A stretch of 64,000 bases of DNA from Actinomadura madurae. Its GTDB lineage: Bacteria; Actinomycetota; Actinomycetes; Streptosporangiales; Streptosporangiaceae. The stretch spans positions 1 to 64,000 of the forward strand of contig NZ_FOVH01000025.1 of the NCBI RefSeq assembly GCF_900115095.1. Direction: 5' to 3'. Position 1 is the stretch's first letter, and each line of letters begins with the position of its first letter. Below the pieces are notes generated by a model, which was given only the letters and a program-made list of their open reading frames with translations, searched no databases and was not told where the DNA came from. Both the position numbers and the translations under genes were made by a program. Shown in pieces: positions 1 through 7,376 of the stretch.

Positions 1-95
1 CTACGGCTCTACGGCTCTACGGCTCTACGGCTCTACGGCTCTACGGCTCTACGGCTCTACGGCTCTACGGCTCTACGGCTCTACGGCTCTACGGC
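1..95. repeat. 8-bp tandem repeat (CTACGGCT), about 11.9 copies
   Basis: The window opens with uninterrupted head-to-tail copies of CTACGGCT (AGCCGTAG on the other strand). The run may continue left of the window. The unit is not a multiple of three, so a reading frame through it would repeat every 8 codons. No gene start or known family is visible here. It could be a true intergenic microsatellite or a collapsed or expanded assembly artefact near a contig edge. Confidence 0.9.
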
Positions 96-131
96 AAGGC
101 CTATCGCGTGGTGGCCGTTGACTCAAGCGCT

Positions 132-145
132 GTTTCACGTGAAAC
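132..145. promoter_or_regulatory. parS centromere site (perfect palindrome)
   Basis: GTTTCACGTGAAAC is a perfect 14-bp palindrome identical to the universal bacterial parS core bound by ParB. It lies about 110 bp past the parB stop codon. A degenerate copy with two mismatches, GTTTCACGGGGAAC, follows at 173-186. Confidence 0.95.
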
Positions 146-211
146 CGGGGGTGCGTGTGGTGAGCCGTCGGGGTTTCACGGGGAACGGCGGGGGAGCGGG
201 CTTAAACAGAA

Positions 212-241
212 GCGCCCCGGAGGTGAGGGCTTCCGGGGCGC
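212..241 (-). terminator. rho-independent-type terminator after parB
   Basis: A 10-bp perfect GC-rich stem (212-221 with 232-241, loop 10 nt) is followed on the minus strand by a T-containing stretch (CTTCTGTTT). It sits just beyond the parB stop, so it probably ends the rsmG-parA-parB transcript. Confidence 0.7.
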
Positions 242-255
242 GGGTGGGGTGGGCG

Positions 256-1248
256 TTAGGAGTCGTCTGCGCCGTCCTCGTCGGGGGCCATGGACTTGAT
301 GATGCGGTCCAGGTCTTCCAGGGTGGCGAACTCGACCACGATCTTGCCCTTGTTGCGGCCCATGTCGACGCGGACCTTTGTGTCATAGCGGTCGGAGAGG
401 CGGTCGGCCAGTTGCTGGAGGCCGGGGGCGACCGGCTTCTTCCGGCGTCCCTGCCGCGGAGCCTTCGGCTCGTCCTCGACCTCGCGGAGCGCGATCATCT
501 CTTCGAGGGCGCGGACGGACAGCCCCTCCTGGACGATCCGCTGCGCCAGATGCTCCTGCGCCTCGACGCTGTCCAGAGACAGCAGGGCGCGGGCATGACC
601 GGCGGACAGCACGCCGGCCGCCACCCGGCGCTGCACCGCGGGCGGCAGGTTCAGCAGGCGGAGCGTGTTGCTGATGTGCGGGCGCGACCGGCCGATCCGT
701 CCGGCGAGTTGCTCGTGCGTCGCACCGAAGTCCTGGAGCAGCTGCTGGTATGCGGCGGCCTCTTCCAGCGGGTTGAGCTGCTGCCGGTGGAGATTCTCCA
801 TCAGCGCGTCACGGAGGAGTTCGTTGTCGCCGGTGTCACGGACGATCGCCGGGATGACGTCCAGCCCGGCCTGCTGGGACGCGCGCCACCGGCGCTCGCC
901 CATGATCAGCTCGTAGTCGTGCTCCTCCGACGTCGATCGGCGGACGACGATCGGCTGCAGGAGGCCGACGATGCTGATCGACTCGGCGAGCTCCTCCAGG
1001 GCCTGCTCGTCGAAGTGCTCGCGTGGCTGGCGGGGGTTGACCGTGATGGAGCGAACGGGCAGCTCCGCGAAATGGGCGCCGGCGACCGGCTGGAGGGCCG
1101 GATCGGGGGCGGCCGTGCCGTTCGGCACGGTGCCGCCGGGGAAACCCGGCTCGCCTGCGCTGCCCGGCTCGGCGGGCGTCGGCGGGGGCGGGGCGGTGGG
1201 AATGAGGGCGCCAAGTCCCTTACCCAGTCCGCGTCGCTGCTGGCTCAC
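256..1248 (-). CDS. parB: chromosome partitioning protein ParB
   Basis: ParB is the CTP-dependent DNA clamp that binds parS and spreads along origin-proximal DNA to load the segregation machinery. The 330-residue protein starts with a short basic segment rich in RGLGKGLGALIP, the ParA-contacting N-terminus typical of the family. The N-terminal CTP-binding domain follows, with the GERRWRA box, then the helix-turn-helix (around IGRSRPHISNTLRLL) and a C-terminal dimerisation domain. The GTG start is chosen because it forms a GTGA overlap with the parA stop and has AGGAG 7 bases upstream. It is the last gene of rsmG-parA-parB, and the perfect parS lies just downstream. Confidence 0.95.
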   Translation of the reverse strand: MSQQRRGLGKGLGALIPTAPPPPTPAEPGSAGEPGFPGGTVPNGTAAPDPALQPVAGAHFAELPVRSITVNPRQPREHFDEQALEELAESISIVGLLQPIVVRRSTSEEHDYELIMGERRWRASQQAGLDVIPAIVRDTGDNELLRDALMENLHRQQLNPLEEAAAYQQLLQDFGATHEQLAGRIGRSRPHISNTLRLLNLPPAVQRRVAAGVLSAGHARALLSLDSVEAQEHLAQRIVQEGLSVRALEEMIALREVEDEPKAPRQGRRKKPVAPGLQQLADRLSDRYDTKVRVDMGRNKGKIVVEFATLEDLDRIIKSMAPDEDGADDS

Positions 1249-2411
1249 TGAACAGCTCCTCCGTGGGCCATTTCCGAGGCGGCCTCGCTGTAGGCGAGGG
1301 CGCCGCTCGAACCGGGGTCGTAGGTCATGACGGACTGCCCGTAGCTGGGCGCCTCCGAGACCCGGACACTGCGGGGGATCACCGTGTTGAGGACGACGTC
1401 CCCGAAGTGATTGCGGACATCGTCGGCCACCTGGGCGGCGAGCCGCGTCCGGGCGTCGTACATCGTGAGAAGGATCGTCGACACCCTCAGCCTCTGGTTG
1501 AGGTGCGCCTTGACGAGATCGACCGTCCGGATCAGCTGCCCGAGGCCCTCCAGCGCGTAGTACTCGCACTGGATCGGGATGAGCAGCTCGTCGCCGCCGA
1601 CGAGGGCGTTCACCGTGAGCAGGCCGAGCGACGGCGGGCAGTCGATCAGCACGTAGTCGAACTTCTCGGTGTCGTAGGCGTCGATCGCGCGGCGGAGGCG
1701 TGACTCGCGGGCCACCTTGGAGACGAGTTCGATCTCCGCGCCGGCGAGGTTGAGGGTCGCGGGCGCGCAGTACAGGTTCGGGATCTCCGGAGCCGGGACG
1801 ACGATGTCGCCCAGTGCCATGTCCTCGATCAGCACGTCGTAGATGGAAGGGACTTCCGCGTGGTGCTCGACACCGAGGGCGGTGGACGCGTTGCCCTGGG
1901 GGTCGAGGTCGACCACGAGCACCTGCGCACCATGCATGGCGAGCGACGCGGCCAGGTTCACCGAACTGGTGGTCTTGCCCACCCCGCCCTTCTGGTTGGC
2001 GATGGTGATGATCCGGCACTTGTCCGGGCGCGGCCACTCCCGTTCCCTGCGGCCCGACATCGCCTTGAGCGCGGTGACGGTTGTTTCATGTGAAACCTTG
2101 GCGTCCCTGAGCGCCTCTCGCACGAGTTCTGACTCCCCCTGATCTGGTCCCTTGCGCGGACTCGGCGGCGGCTTCGCGCCGGTGTTCGTCGGAACATAGC
2201 CGACGTTCTCCGCGGTACCGGACGTCGTGTTTCCCCACATCGCGTGTCCGGAGGGCATGGTGCCCGCCGGCGTGCCGGGGTCTCCCTGCGGCTCGCCGGT
2301 GGCGGGCGGCTGCGCCCCTTCGGCTTCGCCGGGTCCGCCCAGGCCGGACGGCTGTTCGTCGGGGGATTCATCGGCGCGGTCAGGCCGGCCCAGTCCTGGT
2401 CCCGTGCTCAT
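1245..2411 (-). CDS. parA: chromosome partitioning ATPase ParA (Soj) with long N-terminal extension
   Basis: ParA is a deviant-Walker ATPase that forms nucleoid-bound gradients pulling ParB-parS complexes. The protein is 388 residues long. The ATPase domain begins around residue 130, with the deviant Walker A KGGVGKTT and the motifs DLDPQGNAS and IDCPPSLG. The first ~125 residues are proline- and glycine-rich and probably disordered, unlike short Soj proteins. The ATG at 2411 overlaps the rsmG stop (ATGA), which supports this long start. An internal ATG just before the ATPase domain (MSGRREREWPRPD) is the alternative. The stop overlaps the parB GTG. A parS-like palindrome lies inside its 5' coding region. 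Confidence 0.93.
   Translation of the reverse strand: MSTGPGLGRPDRADESPDEQPSGLGGPGEAEGAQPPATGEPQGDPGTPAGTMPSGHAMWGNTTSGTAENVGYVPTNTGAKPPPSPRKGPDQGESELVREALRDAKVSHETTVTALKAMSGRREREWPRPDKCRIITIANQKGGVGKTTSSVNLAASLAMHGAQVLVVDLDPQGNASTALGVEHHAEVPSIYDVLIEDMALGDIVVPAPEIPNLYCAPATLNLAGAEIELVSKVARESRLRRAIDAYDTEKFDYVLIDCPPSLGLLTVNALVGGDELLIPIQCEYYALEGLGQLIRTVDLVKAHLNQRLRVSTILLTMYDARTRLAAQVADDVRNHFGDVVLNTVIPRSVRVSEAPSYGQSVMTYDPGSSGALAYSEAASEMAHGGAVQ
2083..2096. promoter_or_regulatory. parS-like site inside parA
   Basis: GTTTCATGTGAAAC differs from the parS core at one base. It lies in the part of parA that codes for the N-terminal extension, just before the ATPase domain. parS sites within or next to parAB are common in actinomycetes. 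Confidence 0.8.
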
Positions 2412-3124
2412 GAAGACCTCTTCCTCGACCCTTTGGCACGCCGGGGGGCGCGCTGTCGTCGCCCGACAACCTCTCCTCGGCCGGCGACCACACGGACGAG
2501 TGTTGTCGGCGGATCGACCATACCGCGCCCGACTTGAAGCAGTTCCGTGGAGCGCACCCCGAACCGCTTCAGGACGGGCGCCGCGTCGTCCAGCTCGGCC
2601 GCCGCCCGTTCGCCCTTGAGCGCGAGCAGCTCACCGTCCGGACGCAGTAGCGGAAGCGCCCATTTCGCCAGGCGTTCCAGGGGTGCGACCGCCCGCGCCG
2701 TCGCCACGTCCACCGAGAACTCTTCGGTCACGTCCTCGGCCCGAGCGCGTCGTACAGCGACGTTGCGCAGGTCGAGCATCTCGACGCATTCGGTCAGGAA
2801 CGTGGTGCGTCGCAGGAGCGGTTCCAGCAGGGTGATCCGCAGGTCGGGCCGGACGATCGCGAGCACGATTCCGGGGAGGCCCGCGCCCGAGCCGATGTCG
2901 ACGACCTCCGCGTCCTGCGGGATCGCCTCGGAGACCACCGCGCAGTTGAGCAGATGGCGCTCCCACAGCCGGTCGACCTCGCGCGGCCCGATGAGGCCGC
3001 GTTCGACCCCGGTCTCTGCGAGGAACGCCGCGTAGCGCTCCGCGACCGGCAGCGCGTCACCGAAAACCTCACGTGCAATCCCCACCAGACGAATCGTTCC
3101 ACAAAAACCGGTGGGGTCGTGCAT
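2408..3124 (-). CDS. rsmG: 16S rRNA (guanine527-N7)-methyltransferase RsmG (GidB)
   Basis: RsmG methylates G527 of 16S rRNA with S-adenosylmethionine, and its loss gives low-level streptomycin resistance. The 238-residue protein shows the Rossmann SAM-binding motif VVDIGSGAGLPGIVLA and the family pattern VDRLWERHLLNCAV before it. The open frame extends further upstream, but ATG 3124 gives the usual family length and removes non-homologous N-terminal residues. The C-terminus is Arg/Lys-rich. Its stop overlaps the parA start by 4 bp. A perfect DnaA box lies just upstream of the start. Confidence 0.93.
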   Translation of the reverse strand: MHDPTGFCGTIRLVGIAREVFGDALPVAERYAAFLAETGVERGLIGPREVDRLWERHLLNCAVVSEAIPQDAEVVDIGSGAGLPGIVLAIVRPDLRITLLEPLLRRTTFLTECVEMLDLRNVAVRRARAEDVTEEFSVDVATARAVAPLERLAKWALPLLRPDGELLALKGERAAAELDDAAPVLKRFGVRSTELLQVGRGMVDPPTTLVRVVAGRGEVVGRRQRAPRRAKGSRKRSS

Positions 3125-3136
3125 GCGCAACGTCCC

Positions 3137-3145
3137 TGTGGATAA
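3137..3145. promoter_or_regulatory. perfect DnaA box upstream of rsmG
   Basis: TGTGGATAA (TTATCCACA on the minus strand) matches the DnaA-box consensus exactly. It is 13 bases before the rsmG start, in the gap shared with the divergent DUF6458 gene, so DnaA could modulate rsmG-parAB transcription. Confidence 0.7.
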
Positions 3146-3272
3146 GTCGGGCGCGCGAGGTTGGACGACCCTTGCGTTATGGCGAGAACCACATGACCCC
3201 TCCGCATATTCGGCGAGCGCCGGGTAGAGGGGGTGTGTCGCCCGACCGTCCCCCCGGAAGGAGCTCCGACAC

Positions 3273-3737
3273 ATGGGAATCGGAGTCAGCCTCGCATTCA
3301 TCGCTCTCGGCGCGATCCTCGCGTTCGCCATCCGCGTCGACCTCAGCGGCCTCGACATTCACATGGTCGGCTGGATCCTGATCCTGGTGGGGCTGGTGAG
3401 CATGGGCTTCACCGTCAAGTACACGCGCCCGCGGCGCCGTGCCGGGCGGGTCGTCGGCGCGGACCCCGCCTACGGGGACGAGCCCGGGACGGTCATCCGG
3501 GAAGAGCACATCATCGAGGACCCGCCGCCCCTGAACCGCCCGAGCGAGCGGGTCGAACGTGTGATCGAACATCCTGTGGACGAAGCGGCGCCGCACGGCC
3601 ACGTCGCGCAGGACCCGGCGTACTCGCAGGATCCCGCGCACGCTCAGAATCCGGCCGAGGAGAACAGCCCGTCCGTCGTGGACTCCGGTGACCGCATTTC
3701 GCAGCGTCGCAGGTGGCGGCGGACCGCACGGCGGTAA
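3273..3737 (+). CDS. DUF6458 family small membrane protein
   Basis: This is a 154-residue protein of unknown function. The N-terminus starts MGIGVSLAFIALGAILAFA and holds two hydrophobic helices (about residues 4-22 and 30-46) separated by a short polar turn, which is the DUF6458 layout. The remainder is acidic, polar and proline-rich with several QDPA-type repeats, and probably cytoplasmic. A GGAAGGAG ribosome-binding site precedes the ATG. It is transcribed divergently from rsmG, a common arrangement near actinobacterial origins. Confidence 0.85.
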   Translation: MGIGVSLAFIALGAILAFAIRVDLSGLDIHMVGWILILVGLVSMGFTVKYTRPRRRAGRVVGADPAYGDEPGTVIREEHIIEDPPPLNRPSERVERVIEHPVDEAAPHGHVAQDPAYSQDPAHAQNPAEENSPSVVDSGDRISQRRRWRRTARR

Positions 3738-3987
3738 CGCCGAGCATCGGACCCGCCCGGTGTGCGTTGGGCGGCGGTGCACACCGGGCTTCGGGGCCCC
3801 GCGTCGGCCAGGGCGCGGGGCCCTCCCCTTTCCAGAGTTGTCCACAGGTTGTGGTCGACGACGCCTGGGCGGATCCCCGATCGCGCACGTCTATGTGCCC
3901 ACCGGCCCCGGCTCACCTCGGCAGCCCCCCGCTCGTCGAGTACTTCCTGCTGCTTCGGACCGACTCGCCACGCGTGTCGTCGGCCCG

Positions 3988-4165
3988 CATGAGGAGCGGA
4001 AGCACTCCCTCAGCCCGTGGCCGATCTCCGCGCGGTCGTTGGCCGTCGGTCCGGTGACCTTGCGAGGGTCGGGGCTCGTCGACCGGTTGCGCGCGGCGAA
4101 TGCCGATTTTCGGCAGCTTTGGGCCGGGCATGAGGTGGCGGTCCGCCCGCGCATGACCGGCCCAC
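3988..4165 (+). pseudogene. relic of an MmyB-type HTH regulator (ligand-binding domain)
   Basis: Two adjacent frames together match one stretch of the intact regulator at 51105-51965. One frame gives VADLRAVVGRRSGD (from 4017), compared with VADLRAVAGRRSGD there. After a shift the next gives GLVDRLRAANADFRQLWAGH, compared with GLVDRLQDASADFRRLWAEH. Neither the HTH domain nor the C-terminus is present, so this is a decayed fragment. The rest of the 3738-4301 gap holds no recognisable gene. A perfect DnaA box (TTGTCCACA) is at 3838-3846. Confidence 0.75.
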
Positions 4166-4232
4166 GCCCCTGCCGCACCTACCGCCACACCGCAGTGTCC
4201 GTTGGTTTCACGGCTGCCTCCAGGACGGGAGC

Positions 4233-4260
4233 GGCCCCGGTGCGGGGCTGCACCGGGGCC
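4233..4260 (-). terminator. hairpin terminator after the rpmH-jag operon
   Basis: An 11-bp perfect stem (4233-4243 with 4250-4260, loop 6 nt) lies about 40 bases beyond the jag stop on the minus strand. There is no clear U-tract, as is usual for high-GC actinomycetes. Confidence 0.6.
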
Positions 4261-4301
4261 GGTCGGGTTGTGGGCGGCTCTTGGGGACGAGCCGGGGAGC
4301 G

Positions 4302-4787
4302 TCAGGCGGGGTAGACGACTACGTAGCGGTCGGGTTCCTCGCCCTCGGATTCGCTGCGGAGGCCGGCGGCGGCCACCGCGTCGTGGACGATCTTGCGTTC
4401 GAACGGGGTCATCGGGGCGAGGGGCTTCGGCTCGCCGCCCTGCCTGACCTCGTCGGCGACGTCGGTGCCGAGCTTGGTCAGCTCGGCGCGGCGGCGCTCG
4501 CGGTAGCCGCCGATGTCGAGCATCAGGCGGGTCCGGTTGCCCGTCTGGCGGTGGACGGCCAGCCGGGTCAGCTCCTGCAGGGCCTCCAGGACCTCGCCGC
4601 GCTTGCCGACCAACTCGTCCAGGGAAGCGCCCACGACGGCGACGATCGCGCGCTCGCCCTCGACGTCCATGTCGATGTCGCCGTCGTAGTCACCGATGTC
4701 CAGCAGGCCCTCGATGTAGTCGGCGGCGATCTCGCCCTCCTGCTCGAGCGCCTGGACGTCGACCTCGGTCGTGTCGGTCTGGCTCAA
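4302..4787 (-). CDS. jag: Jag/KhpB family RNA-binding protein (KH and R3H domains)
   Basis: This is a single-stranded nucleic-acid-binding protein conserved next to yidC; family members act with KhpA on RNA and affect cell envelope growth. An acidic N-terminus (LEQEGEIAADYIEGLLDI) is followed by the KH-type core with GKRGEVLEALQELTRLAVHR. The R3H domain ends the protein (FERKIVHDAVAAAGLRSESE). The start is uncertain. TTG at 4787 has AAGGAG 6 bases upstream and gives a 161-residue protein matching relatives. An upstream TTG at 4823 would add 12 residues. It lies 37 bases after the yidC stop, in the same operon. Confidence 0.88.
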   Translation of the reverse strand: MSQTDTTEVDVQALEQEGEIAADYIEGLLDIGDYDGDIDMDVEGERAIVAVVGASLDELVGKRGEVLEALQELTRLAVHRQTGNRTRLMLDIGGYRERRRAELTKLGTDVADEVRQGGEPKPLAPMTPFERKIVHDAVAAAGLRSESEGEEPDRYVVVYPA

Positions 4788-4824
4788 CGGGGTCTCCTTC
4801 TCGGCCACGTGCTCGGAGTTCAAA

Positions 4825-5868
4825 CTAGCGCTTCTGGGTGCCGCTGCGCTTGCTGCGCGACTTGCGGGTCGGCTGGTTGCGCACGACCTTCGGCTTCGTC
4901 TCGGGCTCGGGTTCCGGTTCCGGTTCCGGCTCCTTCTTCAGCCTGGCCTTGATGCCGGACGACGCCTGGCCGTTCTTGGCCGCAGACGCCTTAGCACCGC
5001 CCGTTTTCGTCCCGCCCGCCTTGGCGCCGCCGGTCTTCGCGCCGCCGGTCTTCGTGCCGCCCGTCTTCGTCCCGCCGGCCTTGGCCGTGGCCGCGCTGTC
5101 GTCCGTGCTGAGCGGCGGGTACTTCTTGTAGATGTAGTGCTGCTGCGCCAGCGTCCAGCTGTTGGACGTGACCCAGTACATGAGGACGCCCAGCGGGAAG
5201 CCGAGGCCGAACAGGCCGAACAGCGGCGCCATGAAGACCATCATCTTCTGCGCCTGCATCATCGGGTTGGCGTCGTCGGTGACGGGCTGGCGCTTCATGC
5301 TGGCCCGGACGGTGAAGAACGTCGTGCACGAGCTGATCACCACGGCGATGCCGGTGATGGCGATCGCGGTCCACGACTTGGGGTCCGATCCCCAGGCGTT
5401 GAGGAACGTGTCGGGGATGTGCGCGCCGAAGATGCTGGCGTGCTGCGCGCTCGCCACGAGGTCGGCCGACATCCCGAAGACGCTCTCGCCGGGCTTGGCG
5501 TCGGAGATGTTCTTCAGCGCCTGGAAGAGGCCGATGAAGACGGGCATCTGCACCAGGAGCGGCAGGCAGCCCGACAGCGGGTTGGCGCCGTTCTCCTGGT
5601 AGAGCTTCATGACCTCCTGGTTGAGGCGCTGCTTGTCGTTCTTGTACTTCTTGCGCAGCGCCTGGACCTTGGGGTTCAGCTCCTGCATCTTGCGCGAGGC
5701 GTGGATCTGCTTCACGAAGAGCGGGACCATGACCAGCCGCAGCAGGACGGTCAGCAGGATGATCGAACCGCCCCAGGCCCATCCACTGTCCTTGGGGACG
5801 ACGGTGCTCAGCCCCGTGTGAATCCACACGATCAGCTGAGTGACGATCTCGTACAACCAGTCAAGCAC
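4825..5868 (-). CDS. yidC: membrane protein insertase YidC (Oxa1 family)
   Basis: YidC inserts and folds inner-membrane proteins alone or with SecYEG. The 347-residue protein has the Gram-positive YidC2 layout: an N-terminal membrane segment, a basic amphipathic loop (MQELNPKVQALRKKYKNDKQ), the conserved NPLSGCLPLLVQMPVFIGLF segment, and two or three later helices (FMAPLFGLFGLGFPLGVLMYW). The C-terminal tail is unusual. It has repeats of GGTKTGGAK and a run of EP dipeptides before a basic end, which may contact ribosomes or membrane lipids. GTG 5868 is chosen because AGGAG lies upstream. The gene overlaps yidD by 8 bp. Confidence 0.95.
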   Translation of the reverse strand: MLDWLYEIVTQLIVWIHTGLSTVVPKDSGWAWGGSIILLTVLLRLVMVPLFVKQIHASRKMQELNPKVQALRKKYKNDKQRLNQEVMKLYQENGANPLSGCLPLLVQMPVFIGLFQALKNISDAKPGESVFGMSADLVASAQHASIFGAHIPDTFLNAWGSDPKSWTAIAITGIAVVISSCTTFFTVRASMKRQPVTDDANPMMQAQKMMVFMAPLFGLFGLGFPLGVLMYWVTSNSWTLAQQHYIYKKYPPLSTDDSAATAKAGGTKTGGTKTGGAKTGGAKAGGTKTGGAKASAAKNGQASSGIKARLKKEPEPEPEPEPETKPKVVRNQPTRKSRSKRSGTQKR

Positions 5869-6271
5869 CGGGCAGCTCCTTGGGCTCTGCTAGGGCGGGG
5901 CCGCTCTCCGCGCGGCCGGAGTTCGGGGGGGCCGCCGCGGATCGCGTCCGGGGGCCGGCTCCTCCGGACGCCCCGGAGGGGTTCGTGCGAGAGGTCTTCT
6001 TCGGCGGCACCGGGTCGTACCCCCCAGGATTGAAGGGGTGGCATCGCGCGATCCGGCGGGCCGTCAGCCATGTGCCGCGCAGCGCCCCGTGCACCTGGAG
6101 CGACTCCAGGCCGTACGCGCTGCAGCTGGGCTGGAAGCGGCACTGCTGCCCGAGCAGGGGACTCAAGAAGCGGCGGTAGGCGCGGACGAGAAGGATCAGC
6201 ACGGCCGCGGCGGGACCTGGACGGCCCGCCTGGTGCTGCGCGGGGACCTGCGTCCCCTGCCGACTCCTCAT
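5861..6271 (-). CDS. yidD: membrane protein insertion efficiency factor YidD
   Basis: YidD is a small membrane-associated protein that assists YidC-dependent insertion. The hallmark region is clear: RAYRRFLSPLLGQQCRFQPS followed by CSAY, then ARRIARCHPFNPGGYDPVP. The core spans about residues 28-92. The protein is 136 residues long, extended by a poorly conserved, proline- and alanine-rich tail of ~45 residues. The ATG overlaps the rnpA stop (ATGA) and its stop lies inside yidC, so the genes are translationally coupled. Confidence 0.94.
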   Translation of the reverse strand: MRSRQGTQVPAQHQAGRPGPAAAVLILLVRAYRRFLSPLLGQQCRFQPSCSAYGLESLQVHGALRGTWLTARRIARCHPFNPGGYDPVPPKKTSRTNPSGASGGAGPRTRSAAAPPNSGRAESGPALAEPKELPGA

Positions 6272-6636
6272 CTTCGCCCCTTGGACGCGGGCCGCAGCAG
6301 CCGGTCGAGTGCCGACTCCAGATCCGCGGCCAGTTCGTCTGGGCGCGCCTCTCCCGCGCGGGGGTTGGCGCGCACTACGAGCAGGCTACCCGCTGGGAGC
6401 CGGTCGAGGTGCGGCCGCATCAGGTGGCGGAGCCGGCGCCGGACCGCGTTTCGGACGACGGCGTTGCCGACGGTGCGCGCCACGATGAACCCGACCAGCG
6501 GCGGCTCGGCCGCTGCCGGGGCCTCGTCCGGGCGTAGCAGGTGGACCACGGCAGTTGGCCGTCCGGCGCGGCGACCGCGCCGGACGGCCAACGTGAAGTC
6601 GTCCCGCCGCCGCATCCGGTTACCGGACGGCAGCAC
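6268..6636 (-). CDS. rnpA: ribonuclease P protein component
   Basis: RnpA is the protein subunit that helps the RNase P RNA bind precursor tRNA and mature its 5' end. The 122-residue basic protein begins with the usual LPSGNRMRRRDDF segment. It contains the RNR signature in VGNAVVRNAVRRRLRHLMR. A GTG start at 6636 fits family length. It follows rpmH by 12 bases, the near-universal rpmH-rnpA pairing, and its stop overlaps yidD. Confidence 0.95.
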   Translation of the reverse strand: MLPSGNRMRRRDDFTLAVRRGRRAGRPTAVVHLLRPDEAPAAAEPPLVGFIVARTVGNAVVRNAVRRRLRHLMRPHLDRLPAGSLLVVRANPRAGEARPDELAADLESALDRLLRPASKGRR

Positions 6637-6648
6637 AGTGAGGGTCGG

Positions 6649-6786
6649 TCAGACCGCGATGCGGGCGCGGCCCTTGCCGCGCCGGCTCGACAGGATGGCG
6701 CGGCCCGCGCGCGTGCGCATGCGCAGCCGGAAGCCGTGCTTCTTGTGGCGGCGGCGGTTGTTCGGCTGGAAAGTACGCTTGCTCAC
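6649..6786 (-). CDS. rpmH: 50S ribosomal protein L34
   Basis: L34 is a very small basic protein of the large ribosomal subunit. The 45-residue product starts SKRTFQPNNRRRHKKHG after a GTG codon and has the family pattern GFRLRMRTRAGRAIL. The longer open frame upstream of GTG 6786 has no L34 homology. It is the first gene of the leftward operon rpmH-rnpA-yidD-yidC-jag, transcribed away from dnaA. Confidence 0.97.
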   Translation of the reverse strand: MSKRTFQPNNRRRHKKHGFRLRMRTRAGRAILSSRRGKGRARIAV

Positions 6787-7376
6787 TTGAGGCTCCAGTG
6801 CTGCGGTCGTTCGGCTTGAAGGTGGTGAAGCGCCGGTGTCTCGCACCGAGGGCCGCGTCCGGTCCCCCGCAGCGGGGGCCCACCCGAGCTTCCTGTGGGG
6901 CTGCCGGCGGGCACGCGGCATCTCCGTCGATGCGACTCGACCTCAGCACGTTACGGGCTGGCGGGGTGGCCGGTCAAACGGAGGCGGCCGCCGCCGGGCG
7001 GGCGGTGAGCGTGGGGACGGTGTTGCGAGTGGGACCGGCAGGGGTTAAGGTCGTCCGGGCGAGCCGACGCTTCTTCGACGAGATCGACGATCTGATGTCG
7101 GCGTTCAGCCCTTTCAAGCCCCCGTTCGAGAACCACCCCGCACCGGCCGGACGACGGCCGGGACCTTGTCGACCTTTGTTCCCCGGAACCCGTCTCGCGG
7201 GTTTTGCACAGGGTGCCCCATGCCTATGCACAGCATGTGGACAACTCTGTGGACAACTCGTGAGAGAGTAAGTCTTCCGCGTCGCGGCAGTGCCCTGCGA
7301 GGCGTGCCGCATCCCGCGGGAAAGCCGGGCAGTCAGGTACTCCGTTCGGCGGAGTTGTCGGGAGGGGACGTTGCGC
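6787..7376. promoter_or_regulatory. rpmH-dnaA divergent intergenic region with two perfect DnaA boxes
   Basis: This 590-bp gap separates divergent rpmH and dnaA and must hold both promoters. Two perfect DnaA boxes (TGTGGACAA) lie at 7236-7244 and 7248-7256, 12 bp apart and 120-140 bp before dnaA. That arrangement fits DnaA autoregulation. I do not see another gene here. A GGGAGGGG ribosome-binding site precedes the dnaA ATG. Confidence 0.75.

Noticed and set aside
1..95. Tandem repeat as a CRISPR array
   Set aside because: An 8-bp unit without spacers is not a CRISPR; no cas genes are in the window.
118..1251. Long plus-strand open frame over parB
   Set aside because: It is the antisense shadow of parB, with no start signal and no recognisable family.
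4205..4218. GTTTCACGG sequence as a further parS
   Set aside because: Only one half-site matches; the second half (CTGCC) is unrelated.
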